NCBI GenBank assembly: GCA_016713325.1
Contig: JADJPJ010000087.1
Coordinates: 310,001-374,000, forward strand
DNA length: 64,000 nucleotides
Direction: 5' to 3'
Source of the DNA: Candidatus Flexifilum affinis
Lineage (GTDB): Bacteria > Chloroflexota > Anaerolineae > Aggregatilineales > Phototrophicaceae
Under the pieces are notes generated by a model that was not told the DNA's origin, made no database searches, and worked only from the letters and a program-made list of their open reading frames with translations. Each line of letters opens with the position of its first letter. The stretch's first letter is position 1. Shown here one piece after another: positions 27,788-36,682 of the stretch. The translations under genes and the position numbers were made by a program.

Positions 27788-28135
27788 CTAGGCTTGCAGA
27801 CGCAGCCAGGTGCGTCCGACTCGAAACAGTTGGCCGGCTTCCAGCGGAACAGTTCCGCTGACACGGGCGTCGTCGCTGGCGTCTTCCAGGAAGGTGCCGT
27901 TCTTGCTGTTGCAGTCCTCCAGCCACCACGATCCGCCACGATAGTGAACGAGGGCATGAAAGCGCGAGACATAGGTGTCGTTGCGCAGGCACACGTCGTT
28001 GTCGTCGCGTCGGCCGATGGACAGCGACCAGCCCTGGGTCGAGTTGCTGCCGTTGGCGGACGGTGACATTTCGAGGATCATGCCGTCCTCAACACCACTC
28101 ATAATCGCCACGCTGATCGTGAAATCCTGGTCCAT
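27788..28135 (-). CDS. FHA-domain protein
   Basis: A 115-residue protein that is essentially one forkhead-associated domain, which binds phosphothreonine. The key residues are visible: GRRDDNDVCL, VSRFHALVHY (Ser-Arg and the structural His) and the Asn in SKNGTF. I chose ATG 28135 (MDQDFTISVA); an earlier in-frame ATG at 28171 would add a poor N terminus. It lies directly upstream of the Clp_N-kinase gene on the same strand, so the two are probably one operon and partners. Confidence 0.85.
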   Translation of the reverse strand: MDQDFTISVAIMSGVEDGMILEMSPSANGSNSTQGWSLSIGRRDDNDVCLRNDTYVSRFHALVHYRGGSWWLEDCNSKNGTFLEDASDDARVSGTVPLEAGQLFRVGRTWLRLQA

Positions 28136-28186
28136 AGAACTGCTCACTCTATGCACTTTCCATCTTTCCATTCTAGCTCACCGCGT

Positions 28187-29473
28187 CTATCCCAGTGCTG
28201 CAAGCAGGTCGCTGATGGCATCCACGCTGGCGGCGACCTCATGCGGTTGATTGGGATGCACCGCATGGAGGCCGGGCAGCGTTTGGGCATGATAGCCGAT
28301 GGTCGCATCCGGGTCTTTCAGGACGTGCCCGGTCAGTATGCCGACGACGGTCTCGTCAGCCTTGATCGTGCCCTGGCTGACCAGCTTTCGGATGCCGGCC
28401 AGCGAGCAGGCGGACGCAGGTTCACACCCGATCCCCTGCGCGTCGATGAGGGCCTTCGCGTCCATGATCTCCTGGTCGGTGACCTGTTCGACGACGCCGT
28501 TTGTCCAGCGCAGGGCGCGCGCCGCCTTGGGATAGTTGACCGGATTGCCAATTTTGATCGCCGTCGCGATGGTGTCGGCCTTCATCGGTTCCAGGGACTC
28601 CAGACCGTTCTGGAAGGCGCGATAGAGCGGATTAGCACCTTCTGCCTGGATCACCGCCAGCCGCGGCAGTCGGTCAATCAAACCAAGCTCGTGGAGTTCG
28701 CAGAGCGCCTTGCCGAATGCCGAGCTGTTGCCCAGGTTGCCGCCTGGCACGACGATCCAGTCCGGCACCTGCCAGCGAAGCTGCTGGATGGTCTCGAACA
28801 TGATCGACTTCTGCCCCTCAAGACGGAAAGGGTTGACCGAATTCAGGACGTAAATCCCCAGACGATCGGACAATTCACGGACCAGGGCGAGATTCTCGTC
28901 GAAGTCCGCGTCGATGCGGATGCACACAGCGCCATAGGCGACGGCCTGTGCCAGTTTGCCGAGCGCGACCTGTTTGTTCTGGAACAGGACGATTCCCTGA
29001 ATGCCGCTCCAGGCTGCGTAGGCGGCCAGCGAGGCTGAAGTGTTTCCGGTGGAAGCGCAGGCGACCCGTGTCATTCCGAGGACGCGCGCCTGCGTCAACC
29101 CGCCTGTCATACCTCGATCCTTGAAGGAGCCAGTGGGGTTCTCCCCCTCATGCTTGAGGTAGAGGTTCTTGACGCCGGCATAGCCGCTCAGGCGAGGGAC
29201 AGGATAGAGATTGGTGTTGCCCTCGGGACGGCTGACGATCTGATCGGCCGCGATGTCCGGGTAGATCAGTTCCTTGTAACGCCAAACGCCACTGTTATAA
29301 GGAAACTCGTAGGTTCCGAGACGGTCGTCAAAGAGCTGACGGGAAACCTGGCTTCGCAGCATCTCGAGATCGTGCTGGACGTCCAACAGCCCACCGCAGG
29401 TTTCACAGGTATAGCCTACCGCGTCCGTTGGGTATTGCCGTCCGCAATCCATGCATTGTAAGATGCTTTTCAT
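28187..29473 (-). CDS. thrC: Threonine synthase
   Basis: It converts O-phosphohomoserine to threonine with PLP. The 428 residues begin with a zinc ribbon-like segment (CMDCGRQYP ... CETCGG). The PLP-Lys is in ENPTGSFKDRGMTGGL, and STGNTSASLAAYAA and VPGGNLGNSSAFGKAL are the phosphate and ring contacts. It is divergent from thrB; the 70 bases between hold both starts. Confidence 0.95.
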   Translation of the reverse strand: MKSILQCMDCGRQYPTDAVGYTCETCGGLLDVQHDLEMLRSQVSRQLFDDRLGTYEFPYNSGVWRYKELIYPDIAADQIVSRPEGNTNLYPVPRLSGYAGVKNLYLKHEGENPTGSFKDRGMTGGLTQARVLGMTRVACASTGNTSASLAAYAAWSGIQGIVLFQNKQVALGKLAQAVAYGAVCIRIDADFDENLALVRELSDRLGIYVLNSVNPFRLEGQKSIMFETIQQLRWQVPDWIVVPGGNLGNSSAFGKALCELHELGLIDRLPRLAVIQAEGANPLYRAFQNGLESLEPMKADTIATAIKIGNPVNYPKAARALRWTNGVVEQVTDQEIMDAKALIDAQGIGCEPASACSLAGIRKLVSQGTIKADETVVGILTGHVLKDPDATIGYHAQTLPGLHAVHPNQPHEVAASVDAISDLLAALG

Positions 29474-29543
29474 CTGCGCCTCATCAGATCTCTGGCTTCG
29501 CTAGACCCGGTGCCTCGGGGGCACTCTAAAGGATAGCATCAAC

Positions 29544-30485
29544 GTGGCGTTTTCTACAGCCGAAGCTTTCGCTCCTGCCACTGTAGCCAACCTCGGGGTT
29601 GGTTTTGACATTCTGGGGCTGGCGCTGGATGAACCTGGCGACACCGTCATCGCCGAATATACCGAGACTCCTGGCGTAACACTCGCGAATATAGAAGGCG
29701 ATGGCGGTCGGTTGCCGCGCACCCCTTCCAAGAACACCGCCTGTGTTTCGGCGCAGAGTGTCTTGAAGGCGGCCCAGGTCAACCATGGGGTGCGGCTGAC
29801 CATCAAGAAGGGGCTTCCCAGTGCCAGCGGCCTGGGGAGCAGCGCGGCCAGCGCCGTGGCCGCCGCCGTCGCGACCAACGCGCTTCTGGGCTATCCGCTT
29901 TCAAAGGCCGATCTGCTGCCGGCGTGCCTCGACGGGGAAGCGGTTGCCAGCGGCTATCACCCCGACAATGTCGCCCCGTGCCTCTTCGGTGGCATCACGC
30001 TGGCCTTCGGCATCCGCGCGCATCAAATCGTCAAGCTGCCCATCCCGCAATCGCTCTATCTGGTGCTCGTTACGCCTGACGTGGAAGTGCCCACCGCCCA
30101 GGCGCGCGCCGTGCTGCCTGCGACCGTGCCGCTGCGGCAGATGGTAAAACAGACGGCGATGGTGGCCCGGCTCATCGACGCCATCTACCGCGGAGACATT
30201 ATATCCATGTCCGCCGCGATGGAAGGCGATGAGGTGATCGAAGCGGCGCGCGCGCATCTGATGCCGATGCTGACGGAGGCCCGTGCGGCAGCCAAGTCGG
30301 CGGGCGGACAGGGTCTGGTGATCAGTGGGGCAGGGCCAACACTGTGCGCTATCTGCGAAACGCCGGCGGTGGCCGAAGATGTGACTGAGGCGCTGCGAGT
30401 GGTCTATGCTGAGGCGCATATTGAGTGCATGGCCCGCTGGACACAGGTCGCAGTGGAAGGAGCGCGCGTGATCGATGTACACTGA
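29544..30485 (+). CDS. thrB: Homoserine kinase
   Basis: A GHMP kinase that phosphorylates homoserine, the step before ThrC. The 313 residues show the N-terminal APATVANLGVGFDILGLAL, the ATP loop PSASGLGSSAASAVAAA and the C-terminal GLVISGAGPTLCAIC. The start is GTG 29544, preceded by AAAGG about 12 bases upstream; no ATG lies nearer the conserved N terminus. Divergent thrC completes the threonine branch. Confidence 0.95.
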   Translation: MAFSTAEAFAPATVANLGVGFDILGLALDEPGDTVIAEYTETPGVTLANIEGDGGRLPRTPSKNTACVSAQSVLKAAQVNHGVRLTIKKGLPSASGLGSSAASAVAAAVATNALLGYPLSKADLLPACLDGEAVASGYHPDNVAPCLFGGITLAFGIRAHQIVKLPIPQSLYLVLVTPDVEVPTAQARAVLPATVPLRQMVKQTAMVARLIDAIYRGDIISMSAAMEGDEVIEAARAHLMPMLTEARAAAKSAGGQGLVISGAGPTLCAICETPAVAEDVTEALRVVYAEAHIECMARWTQVAVEGARVIDVH

Positions 30486-30507
30486 GCGGCTATGGTTTGT
30501 GAAATTG

Positions 30508-30536
30508 TTGACAAACAGATCGCCGTTTTCTATACT
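30508..30536 (+). promoter_or_regulatory. Strong promoter upstream of the iscX-nuo operon
   Basis: TTGACA (30508-30513), 17 bases, TATACT (30531-30536). The expected transcript start near 30543 leaves about 230 untranslated bases before the IscX-like start. I found no leader peptide, terminator or known riboswitch in 30540-30772; the second half is AT-rich. Confidence 0.7.
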
Positions 30537-30772
30537 CGTCTGTCGTTCACCGCGCGTGGAACACGGGTTCTGATACTCAATACATACAGTTGTTAAGAGA
30601 GAGTCCTACACTCGCTCCTGACCGTCACCTCCGTGATCATCCGGACGGCTCCACAGGACCCCGGCGCCAATCGAATATTTAAGATTTCTATCATAGATAT
30701 ATGGTGAATGGATCGGAGACCTGAGTTAAAATAGAGTATCGAATTTGTCGGCAAGACGGAACCCAACGGACT

Positions 30773-30976
30773 GTGTTGTATTGGGAGTCATCTTACGAGA
30801 TCGTCCTGAGGCTGATCGAGGAATTCCCGAACGCTGACATCGACTCTGTGGGAACTGATCAGCTTTTTCAATGGATCGTCGCGCTGCCAGATTTCGCGGA
30901 CGACCCGGCACTGGCAAATGAAGGCATCCTGAATGGGATACTCCGAGACTGGTATGAGGAGGTAGGCTCTAGATGA
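30773..30976 (+). CDS. iscX: IscX-like Fe-S assembly adaptor
   Basis: A 67-residue acidic protein whose pattern matches the IscX/YfhJ family: [20 protein letters not shown], then [19 protein letters not shown], then ILRDWYEE. IscX binds the cysteine desulfurase IscS and iron and tunes Fe-S assembly. It starts with GTG 30773; no ATG is in frame upstream before a stop. Its TGA overlaps the nuoB ATG (ATGA), tying it to complex I synthesis. No iscS or iscU is in the window. Confidence 0.75.
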   Translation: MLYWESSYEIVLRLIEEFPNADIDSVGTDQLFQWIVALPDFADDPALANEGILNGILRDWYEEVGSR

Positions 30977-31818
30977 GCGATATTCAGCTGCGGGAGCTCC
31001 ACGATACGGAGTTTCCTGTTCCGGCCGAGTTTCAAGACAACATTGCGATCACCAGTTTGAGCCGGATCTACAACTGGAGCCGCCGTTCCTCCATGTGGCC
31101 CATGTTGTTTGGTCTGGCTTGCTGTGCGATTGAGATGATCGCCACCGCGGCATCGCGCTACGACACGGCGCGCTTCGGCATGGAGGTCATGAGAGCCAGC
31201 CCGCGCCAGTCTGACCTGATGATCGTCTCCGGCACGGTGACCAAGAAGATGGTCGTGCCGATCGTGCGTCTGTACAACCAGATGCCTGAGCCGAAATACG
31301 TCATGGCCATGGGCGCCTGCGCGAGCGGCGGCGGACCTTTCAAAGAAGGCTACAACGTCGTATCCGGCATCGATCAGTACCTGCCGGTGGACGTCTACGT
31401 GCCAGGCTGCCCTCCCACACCTCAGGCACTGATCAACGGTCTGATCGCGCTTCAGAAGAAGATCGACGGGCAGTCGCTCGCCAATATGGATGATGTGCCC
31501 TGGTATGGCGTCGGCCCATCTGACCCGGTGCCTCTGCCCATCCTCGGCGCCGACATCATCGACCCGCGCCAGATGGAACTGATTCGCCAGCAAGCCGAAC
31601 GGGCTGCTTCAGGTGGCGCTCTGCGCGCCCTGCCGCAGGCGGCTTATGACCGCGTCCAGATCGAACGGGCGCGTGCTGATGCTGCGAAAGGCGGCGCGCC
31701 TGCCGTGGCCGCGAAATCGACCGCCGCAGCAGAACCTGTGGACGAAGCGAAAGCCGCTGCCCGGCTGGCTCGCCGCATGGAGGCTCTCGCCCGCAAGCGT
31801 GCCAAGGATGCACAGTAA
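30973..31818 (+). CDS. nuoB: NADH-quinone oxidoreductase subunit B with C-terminal extension
   Basis: It carries cluster N2, which passes electrons to quinone in complex I. The cluster ligands are visible: adjacent Cys residues in [10 protein letters not shown] (C50, C51), the Cys in [11 protein letters not shown] and the Cys in [11 protein letters not shown]. The core ends by about residue 170. The remaining 110 residues are Ala/Arg/Lys-rich and end with [20 protein letters not shown], a tail closely similar to that of NuoI here. The usual subunit B has 160-220 residues. It is coupled to iscX and is followed by nuoCD after nine bases. Confidence 0.93.
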   Translation: MSDIQLRELHDTEFPVPAEFQDNIAITSLSRIYNWSRRSSMWPMLFGLACCAIEMIATAASRYDTARFGMEVMRASPRQSDLMIVSGTVTKKMVVPIVRLYNQMPEPKYVMAMGACASGGGPFKEGYNVVSGIDQYLPVDVYVPGCPPTPQALINGLIALQKKIDGQSLANMDDVPWYGVGPSDPVPLPILGADIIDPRQMELIRQQAERAASGGALRALPQAAYDRVQIERARADAAKGGAPAVAAKSTAAAEPVDEAKAAARLARRMEALARKRAKDAQ

Positions 31819-31827
31819 GGACTTCTC

Positions 31828-33696
31828 ATGACGGATCAGATGCTTGCCCCGGCGCAGACCGGAACCATTGAAAATGCGGTCGAGTACCTGAAGGCACGTT
31901 TCCCGGACGCCATCAAGGATGATTCGCGATCTGGCTACAGCGGCGTCATTGTCAACACGCCGCAGCTTGTCGACGTGGCGCGCACTCTCCGTGACGAGCT
32001 GGGCTTCGATTATCTCTCCAGCGCGACGGCGGTGGACTACCTCGGCGTCTCCGATCACATGGAGATGGTCTACCACGCCTACCGCACGTCGGGTGGGTCG
32101 GCGTTGGTCTTCAAGGCGCAGACCAGCCGTGAGAATTCCGAAGTCCCCTCCCTGATCGACGTCTGGCCCGGCGTCGACTTCCAGGAACGCGAAGCCTACG
32201 ACCTGTTTGGAATCCGCTTCCCCGGCCATCCCAACCTGAAGCGCATTCTGCTCTGGGAGGGCTTTAACGGCCACCCGATGCGCAAGGACTGGCGCGAGGC
32301 CTACTACGAGGAAGAGCACAAGCCCTTCGACAGCCGTTGGCCCCGAGGCTACGTGCGCCGCGCTGAAGAACTGAATATCTTCGGCAGAAACGTCAAGTAC
32401 CCCGAAGACCTCGATCTCAGCCGTCTGCGCGCCGACACCGCCGAAGAATCGCTGTACAGCGGCATGGGCCTGGGTGTTGACGTCAGCGCGTTTGAGACCG
32501 AAGGCATCAAGACCGACAAGCTCGTCGTCAACCTCGGGCCGCATCACCCCAGCACCCATGGCGTGTTCCGCATGGTGGTGACGCTCGACGGCGAGACGGT
32601 GGTCAACCTGGAACCGGTCATGGGCTATCTGCATCGTAACCACGAGCAGATTGGCGAGCGCAACGCCTGGCTGCACAACATGCCATTCACCGACCGGCTC
32701 GACTACATCTCCAGCATGAGCAACAACATGGGCTACGCCATGGCGGTCGAAAAGCTGCTGTCGGCTGGTTCGCGCTACGCGCCGCCGTCGTACCGCGCGG
32801 AGGCCATCCGCGTGCTGATGGTGGAACTGACGCGTATCGTCAATCACATGTGGGCGATCGGCTTCCTGCTCAACGACCTGGGTGCCTTCTTCACCCCGGC
32901 GCTCTATGCCATCGCCGAACGCGAGAAGATCCTGGACTTCTTTGAAGCGACTGCCGGCAGCCGCATGATGTGCAACTATATGCGCTTCCAGGGTGTAGCG
33001 CGTGATCTGCCCGAGCGCATTCGCAGCACGGCCAACCTGGTCAACGACCGGGTGCGCGATTTCGACACGATGGATTACCTGACCGAGCTCATCACCGAGC
33101 GTATTCCGCGCGCGATTGACGAACTCGACCGCTATCTGACCGACAGCGAGATCATCCGCTCGCGCACCATCGGGGTAGGGTACCTGCCGCCCGAAATGGC
33201 CATTGCCTACAGCGCTGCCGGTCCGCTCCTGCGCGCCAGCGGGGTACCGTACGATGTGCGTCGCGCGGAACCGTACAGCATCTACCCGGATCTGGATTTC
33301 GATGTCGCGGTCCGCTACAACGGAGACATCTACGATCGTTACCTGATTCGCATGGACGAGATGCGTGAGAGCGTTCGCATCCTGAAGCAGGTGCTGCCGC
33401 GCCTGGAAAAGTCGAAGGGTGAGCCGTTCTTCACCGGCAACAAAGCGCTCTACATGCCTCGTGTTCCGCTGGGCGAAGCCTATGGCCGCGTCGAGAACCC
33501 GAAGGGCGAGCTCGGCTTCTATGTTGTCTCCGAAGGCGACCCCAAGGGGCCGCAGAATCCCTGGCGCTATCACGTGCGGGCGCCAAGTTACATCAACCTG
33601 ACCCCTCTGGGCGCTATGTGCAAGGGGCATAAGGTCGCCGACGTAGTCGCGATCCTGGGCAGCATCGATATCGTACTGGGTGAGACGGACCGGTAA
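31828..33696 (+). CDS. nuoCD: NADH-quinone oxidoreductase, fused subunits C and D
   Basis: The 622 residues join the 30-kDa (NuoC) and 49-kDa (NuoD) subunits. NuoC is seen in [20 protein letters not shown] and GHPMRKDW (about residues 110-155). NuoD starts near residue 230 with [15 protein letters not shown], the quinone-site loop, and continues with [28 protein letters not shown] and [12 protein letters not shown] at the end. The linker is about 45 residues. Such fusions occur in several phyla. It assembles next to NuoB and NuoI in the hydrophilic arm. Confidence 0.94.
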   Translation: MTDQMLAPAQTGTIENAVEYLKARFPDAIKDDSRSGYSGVIVNTPQLVDVARTLRDELGFDYLSSATAVDYLGVSDHMEMVYHAYRTSGGSALVFKAQTSRENSEVPSLIDVWPGVDFQEREAYDLFGIRFPGHPNLKRILLWEGFNGHPMRKDWREAYYEEEHKPFDSRWPRGYVRRAEELNIFGRNVKYPEDLDLSRLRADTAEESLYSGMGLGVDVSAFETEGIKTDKLVVNLGPHHPSTHGVFRMVVTLDGETVVNLEPVMGYLHRNHEQIGERNAWLHNMPFTDRLDYISSMSNNMGYAMAVEKLLSAGSRYAPPSYRAEAIRVLMVELTRIVNHMWAIGFLLNDLGAFFTPALYAIAEREKILDFFEATAGSRMMCNYMRFQGVARDLPERIRSTANLVNDRVRDFDTMDYLTELITERIPRAIDELDRYLTDSEIIRSRTIGVGYLPPEMAIAYSAAGPLLRASGVPYDVRRAEPYSIYPDLDFDVAVRYNGDIYDRYLIRMDEMRESVRILKQVLPRLEKSKGEPFFTGNKALYMPRVPLGEAYGRVENPKGELGFYVVSEGDPKGPQNPWRYHVRAPSYINLTPLGAMCKGHKVADVVAILGSIDIVLGETDR

Positions 33697-33724
33697 GCGG
33701 CTGGACGGACAGCGAGGAGTGAGT

Positions 33725-34591
33725 ATGTACGGAATGGGCATTCTGAAGGGGCTTGGCGTCACGTTCAGGCACTTCTTCGAAACATATGCTGAAGACATCC
33801 GCTATGCCGGGCGCCGCTTCTTCGGACCGAACTCCAGCTTCGAAAAGCGCCAGGGCGTCGACACCCGCGGTGTGTACACGGTGCAGTATCCCGAAGAGAA
33901 AATCGCCGTGCCGGAGCGCTTCCGCTTCGTGCCGTTCCTGGTCGTGAATGATGCCGATCACCCGGAGACCCCAGGCGAAGATTGGTGCACCTCGTGCGGC
34001 ATCTGCGCGAAAGTCTGCCCGCCCCAGTGCATCTGGATTGTGCGTGGCGAGGACCCGGTGACCAAGCGGCCGGTCCCGCAGCCGGAAGCTTTCTACATCG
34101 ACATCGATATCTGCATGAACTGCGGCTACTGCGCGGAGTTCTGTCCGTTCGACGCGATCAAGATGGATCACGACTACGAACTGGCCAGCTACGACCGCAC
34201 GACTCATCACATTCACGATAAGGCGCGCCTGTCGAAGCCGTTCAGCTACTGGATGAGCATCGCGCCGACCACTGCCAGTGAAGAGGCGAAGGATCGCGGT
34301 AGCTGGGAACACACCGACACGGTCAAGGAAAAGAAGAAGAGCGGCGGACCCGCTGCGATTCCCTTCACACCGGCGGCCAACTGGCAGCAGATCCGCTCGA
34401 TGTTGGAGGCCAATGCTCCGAAGCCGGAACCGACGCCTGAGCCTGTCGCAGAAGCGAGTGGGCAGGCTGCCCCGGTGGCCGAGGCCGCACCCGCCGCGGA
34501 TGACGTCGATGCCGAGAAGGCCGCGCGGTTGGCCAAGCGCGAAGCTGCGCTGGCCCGCAAGCGTGCTGCTAAAGAGCAGGGCGGCGAATAG
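33725..34591 (+). CDS. nuoI: NADH-quinone oxidoreductase subunit I with C-terminal extension
   Basis: A ferredoxin-like subunit with two [4Fe-4S] clusters (N6a, N6b). The motifs are CTSCGICAKVCPPQC and CMNCGYCAEFCPFDAIKM. GAGGAG before ATG 33725 decides the start; the frame reaches back into nuoCD. The core ends near residue 180; about 100 further residues are Pro/Ala/Glu-rich and end in EKAARLAKREAALARKRAA, like NuoB. No other nuo gene (A, E-H, J-N) is in the window. A terminator follows. Confidence 0.92.
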   Translation: MYGMGILKGLGVTFRHFFETYAEDIRYAGRRFFGPNSSFEKRQGVDTRGVYTVQYPEEKIAVPERFRFVPFLVVNDADHPETPGEDWCTSCGICAKVCPPQCIWIVRGEDPVTKRPVPQPEAFYIDIDICMNCGYCAEFCPFDAIKMDHDYELASYDRTTHHIHDKARLSKPFSYWMSIAPTTASEEAKDRGSWEHTDTVKEKKKSGGPAAIPFTPAANWQQIRSMLEANAPKPEPTPEPVAEASGQAAPVAEAAPAADDVDAEKAARLAKREAALARKRAAKEQGGE

Positions 34592-34623
34592 CGCGCCCAC
34601 GCTTCCAGGATTTTATCAGAGTG

Positions 34624-34661
34624 AAGCCCTGGCAACCGATGCTGGGGCTTTTCCTTTTGTC
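34624..34661 (+). terminator. Intrinsic terminator after nuoI
   Basis: AAGCCCTGGC (34624-34633) pairs with GCTGGGGCTT (34641-34650) over 10 bp, including two wobble pairs, and runs into TTCCTTTTGT. It ends the iscX-nuoBCDI transcript. A TATACT at 34721-34726 could be the -10 element of the next gene. Confidence 0.7.
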
Positions 34662-34764
34662 TCAGCGGTACGACACCGGAAAATATGACGTTTCTCACTA
34701 TTATTTACGCTGATGAGCGTTATACTTTTTGCCATGTCCACAAGGACGTATCGGAGCGATTTTG

Positions 34765-35817
34765 ATGACAGAACTCGAACAGAAGGTGATGGCGGAGCTC
34801 AGCAAGGTCATTGAGCCGGAGCTTCACCGCGATATTGTTTCGCTGAATATGGTGCGCGACCTGTCGGTTCAGGACGGGGTGGCCACCTTCACACTGGTCC
34901 TGACCACGCCGGCTTGCCCCTTGAAGGACGTATTCGTGGTGAGCTGCAATCGGGCCGTCGTTGGCGTTGTCGAAGGGATCAAGAGCCTCAACATCAAGTG
35001 GGATGCTCAGGTGCCGACGGACCGCAAGATCATGGGCCGGCTCGACGTTCCCATGCGCAGTATTGTCGCCGTCGCGAGTGGCAAGGGCGGCGTCGGCAAG
35101 TCGACAGTGGCCACCAACCTGGCCGTTACTCTGGCGGAACTTGGCGCGCGCGTCGGCCTGATCGATGCCGACATTCTGAATCCCAATATTCCCATGATGC
35201 TCGGCCTTGGCTATGGGCAACCGCGCATCGAGGGAGACAAGCTGGTGCCGATCGAGGCCTATGGCGTGAAGACGATGAGCACCGGCTTCCTCACGGACCC
35301 GAACAAGCCGATGATTATGCGCGGACCGATGCTGCACGGCGCTATCCGCCAGTTCTTCGTGGATGTCAAGTGGGGCGAGCTGGACTACATGATCGTCGAT
35401 CTGCCTCCGGGCACGGGCGACGCGCCGCTATCGCTGGCGCAGTCGTTCCCGCTAACCGGCGTAATTATCGTGACGCAGCCGCAGGCCGTGGCCGTATCAG
35501 ACGCGCGACGCAGCGCCGCCATGTTTGAGACGCTCAATGTGCCGGTGCTGGGAATTGTCGAGAATATGACGGGCGATTACTTTGGCGAGGGGGGCGGCGA
35601 ACGCCTGGCCCAGGAGATGAGTATCCCGTTCCTCGGACGCGTTCCGCTCGATGCGGAGGTTCGCAAGGGCGGAGATTTCGGCCGTCCGATCTCCGTCATC
35701 AGCCCGGAGAGCGCCGCAGGGCAGGCCTTCCAGCAGTTGGCCAAGACGATTGCGGCCCGGATGAGCGTGATGATGCTTCAGAATTCGGACGTTATCCCGC
35801 TCAACGTCATTCAGTAG
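34765..35817 (+). CDS. mrp: Mrp/ApbC-type Fe-S carrier P-loop ATPase
   Basis: A MinD-type ATPase of the ApbC/NBP35 family that assembles or carries Fe-S clusters. Residues about 1-90 are a DUF59 (MIP18-like) domain ([26 protein letters not shown]). The ATPase domain has the deviant Walker [29 protein letters not shown] and [16 protein letters not shown]. The paired Cys that bridge the cluster in many Mrp proteins are absent: the segment reads [20 protein letters not shown] 34765 follows GGAG. Its place next to nuo suggests maturation of complex I, but this is inference. Confidence 0.88.
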   Translation: MTELEQKVMAELSKVIEPELHRDIVSLNMVRDLSVQDGVATFTLVLTTPACPLKDVFVVSCNRAVVGVVEGIKSLNIKWDAQVPTDRKIMGRLDVPMRSIVAVASGKGGVGKSTVATNLAVTLAELGARVGLIDADILNPNIPMMLGLGYGQPRIEGDKLVPIEAYGVKTMSTGFLTDPNKPMIMRGPMLHGAIRQFFVDVKWGELDYMIVDLPPGTGDAPLSLAQSFPLTGVIIVTQPQAVAVSDARRSAAMFETLNVPVLGIVENMTGDYFGEGGGERLAQEMSIPFLGRVPLDAEVRKGGDFGRPISVISPESAAGQAFQQLAKTIAARMSVMMLQNSDVIPLNVIQ

Positions 35818-35841
35818 GGACCAAAGAAGTCCGGTATCGTT

Positions 35842-35878
35842 GCAGGGCGCGTCACGGGGGTTACGTGACGCGCCCTGC
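35842..35878. terminator. 15-bp hairpin between convergent mrp and a membrane-protein gene
   Basis: GCAGGGCGCGTCACG (35842-35856) and its exact complement (35864-35878) enclose a seven-base loop, in a 67-base gap between facing stop codons. There is no U-tract. It is a probable bidirectional terminator or 3' protector. Confidence 0.6.
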
Positions 35879-35884
35879 CGCATT

Positions 35885-36163
35885 TCAGTCATCCAGCCCC
35901 ATCACCTGAATCTCCTCGCTGCTCCCCACCGGGTTGTAGCGCCCGATGAACATCCAGAACAGGAAGTTCACGGTCAGCGCCAGGGCGAGCGCCATCCAGG
36001 CCTCGTCGTGCACCCCGCGATACCACACATAGCGCCGGATGAGCTCGGCGACAAGCAGCATGACGATAGTGACGAGCAGACGGCGCTTTTTCTCCGTCCG
36101 CTGAATCATCAGAACCATGGCTGTCATGAAGATGGTGAGTAGCGTGAAGATCCCTGTATCCAT
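35885..36163 (-). CDS. Small multi-pass membrane protein
   Basis: A 92-residue protein with two or three predicted membrane helices (IFTLLTIFMTAMVLMIQ; LLVTIVMLLVAELIRRYVWY; MALALALTVNFLFWMFIG) and a short acidic tail. I do not recognise the family. ATG 36163 follows AAGGGG closely and begins just before the first helix; the open frame runs back to 36367, but that part is not protein-like. It is divergent from the STAS gene; the gap 36164-36322 contains a TATACT (36271-36276) pointing towards STAS. Confidence 0.65.
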   Translation of the reverse strand: MDTGIFTLLTIFMTAMVLMIQRTEKKRRLLVTIVMLLVAELIRRYVWYRGVHDEAWMALALALTVNFLFWMFIGRYNPVGSSEEIQVMGLDD

Positions 36164-36322
36164 AACCCCTTCGATCAGGACCGTGCGATTGCGCAGACGG
36201 TGTGCTGGATCCATTTTAGTGACGAACGCGCCGTTGTAACGGGTCTCTTCGCGGTTTTCGCAGAAGTCGCTATACTGTAAGCGAGAACCTACGGCATCGC
36301 CTATGCGGAGTGTCCGTCGATC

Positions 36323-36670
36323 ATGCTGGAATTCCATACGACTCAACGAGACGACATCGAACCTCACATCACCATCATCGAGATCAAGGGACGCGTGGAC
36401 AGCTCCAATGCCTCAGAGCTGGGCGAGCAGCTTGGCTATCTCATCGACCACGGACGCATTCGGATTGTGATGGATCTCAGCCCGCTGATCTACATGAGCA
36501 GCGCAGGACTTCGCGAGTTGGTGAACACGTACCGGAAGCTCGAACCCCTCGGCGGGGATCTTCGTTTGGCGAACCCGACGGCGCGGGTGCGGGATGTTCT
36601 CGAACTTTCCGGCCTGCACACCGTGCTCAAAGTCTTCGATACGCCTCAGGCAGCCGTGGCCAGTTATTGA
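36323..36670 (+). CDS. STAS-domain anti-anti-sigma factor
   Basis: A 115-residue single STAS domain of the SpoIIAA/RsbV type. It shows IIEIKGRVDSSNASELGEQL and VMDLSPLIYMSSAGLRELV; the second Ser of SSAG is the usual phosphorylation site. Unphosphorylated forms bind an anti-sigma kinase and free the sigma factor. The kinase-STAS fusion follows 12 bases downstream and is the likely partner. Confidence 0.88.
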   Translation: MLEFHTTQRDDIEPHITIIEIKGRVDSSNASELGEQLGYLIDHGRIRIVMDLSPLIYMSSAGLRELVNTYRKLEPLGGDLRLANPTARVRDVLELSGLHTVLKVFDTPQAAVASY

Positions 36671-36682
36671 GGCACGCATAAC

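Noticed and set aside
31609..33798. 729-residue minus-strand open frame across nuoB and nuoCD
   Set aside because: GC-rich codon use on the coding strand keeps the opposite frame open. The plus strand carries clear Nuo motifs.
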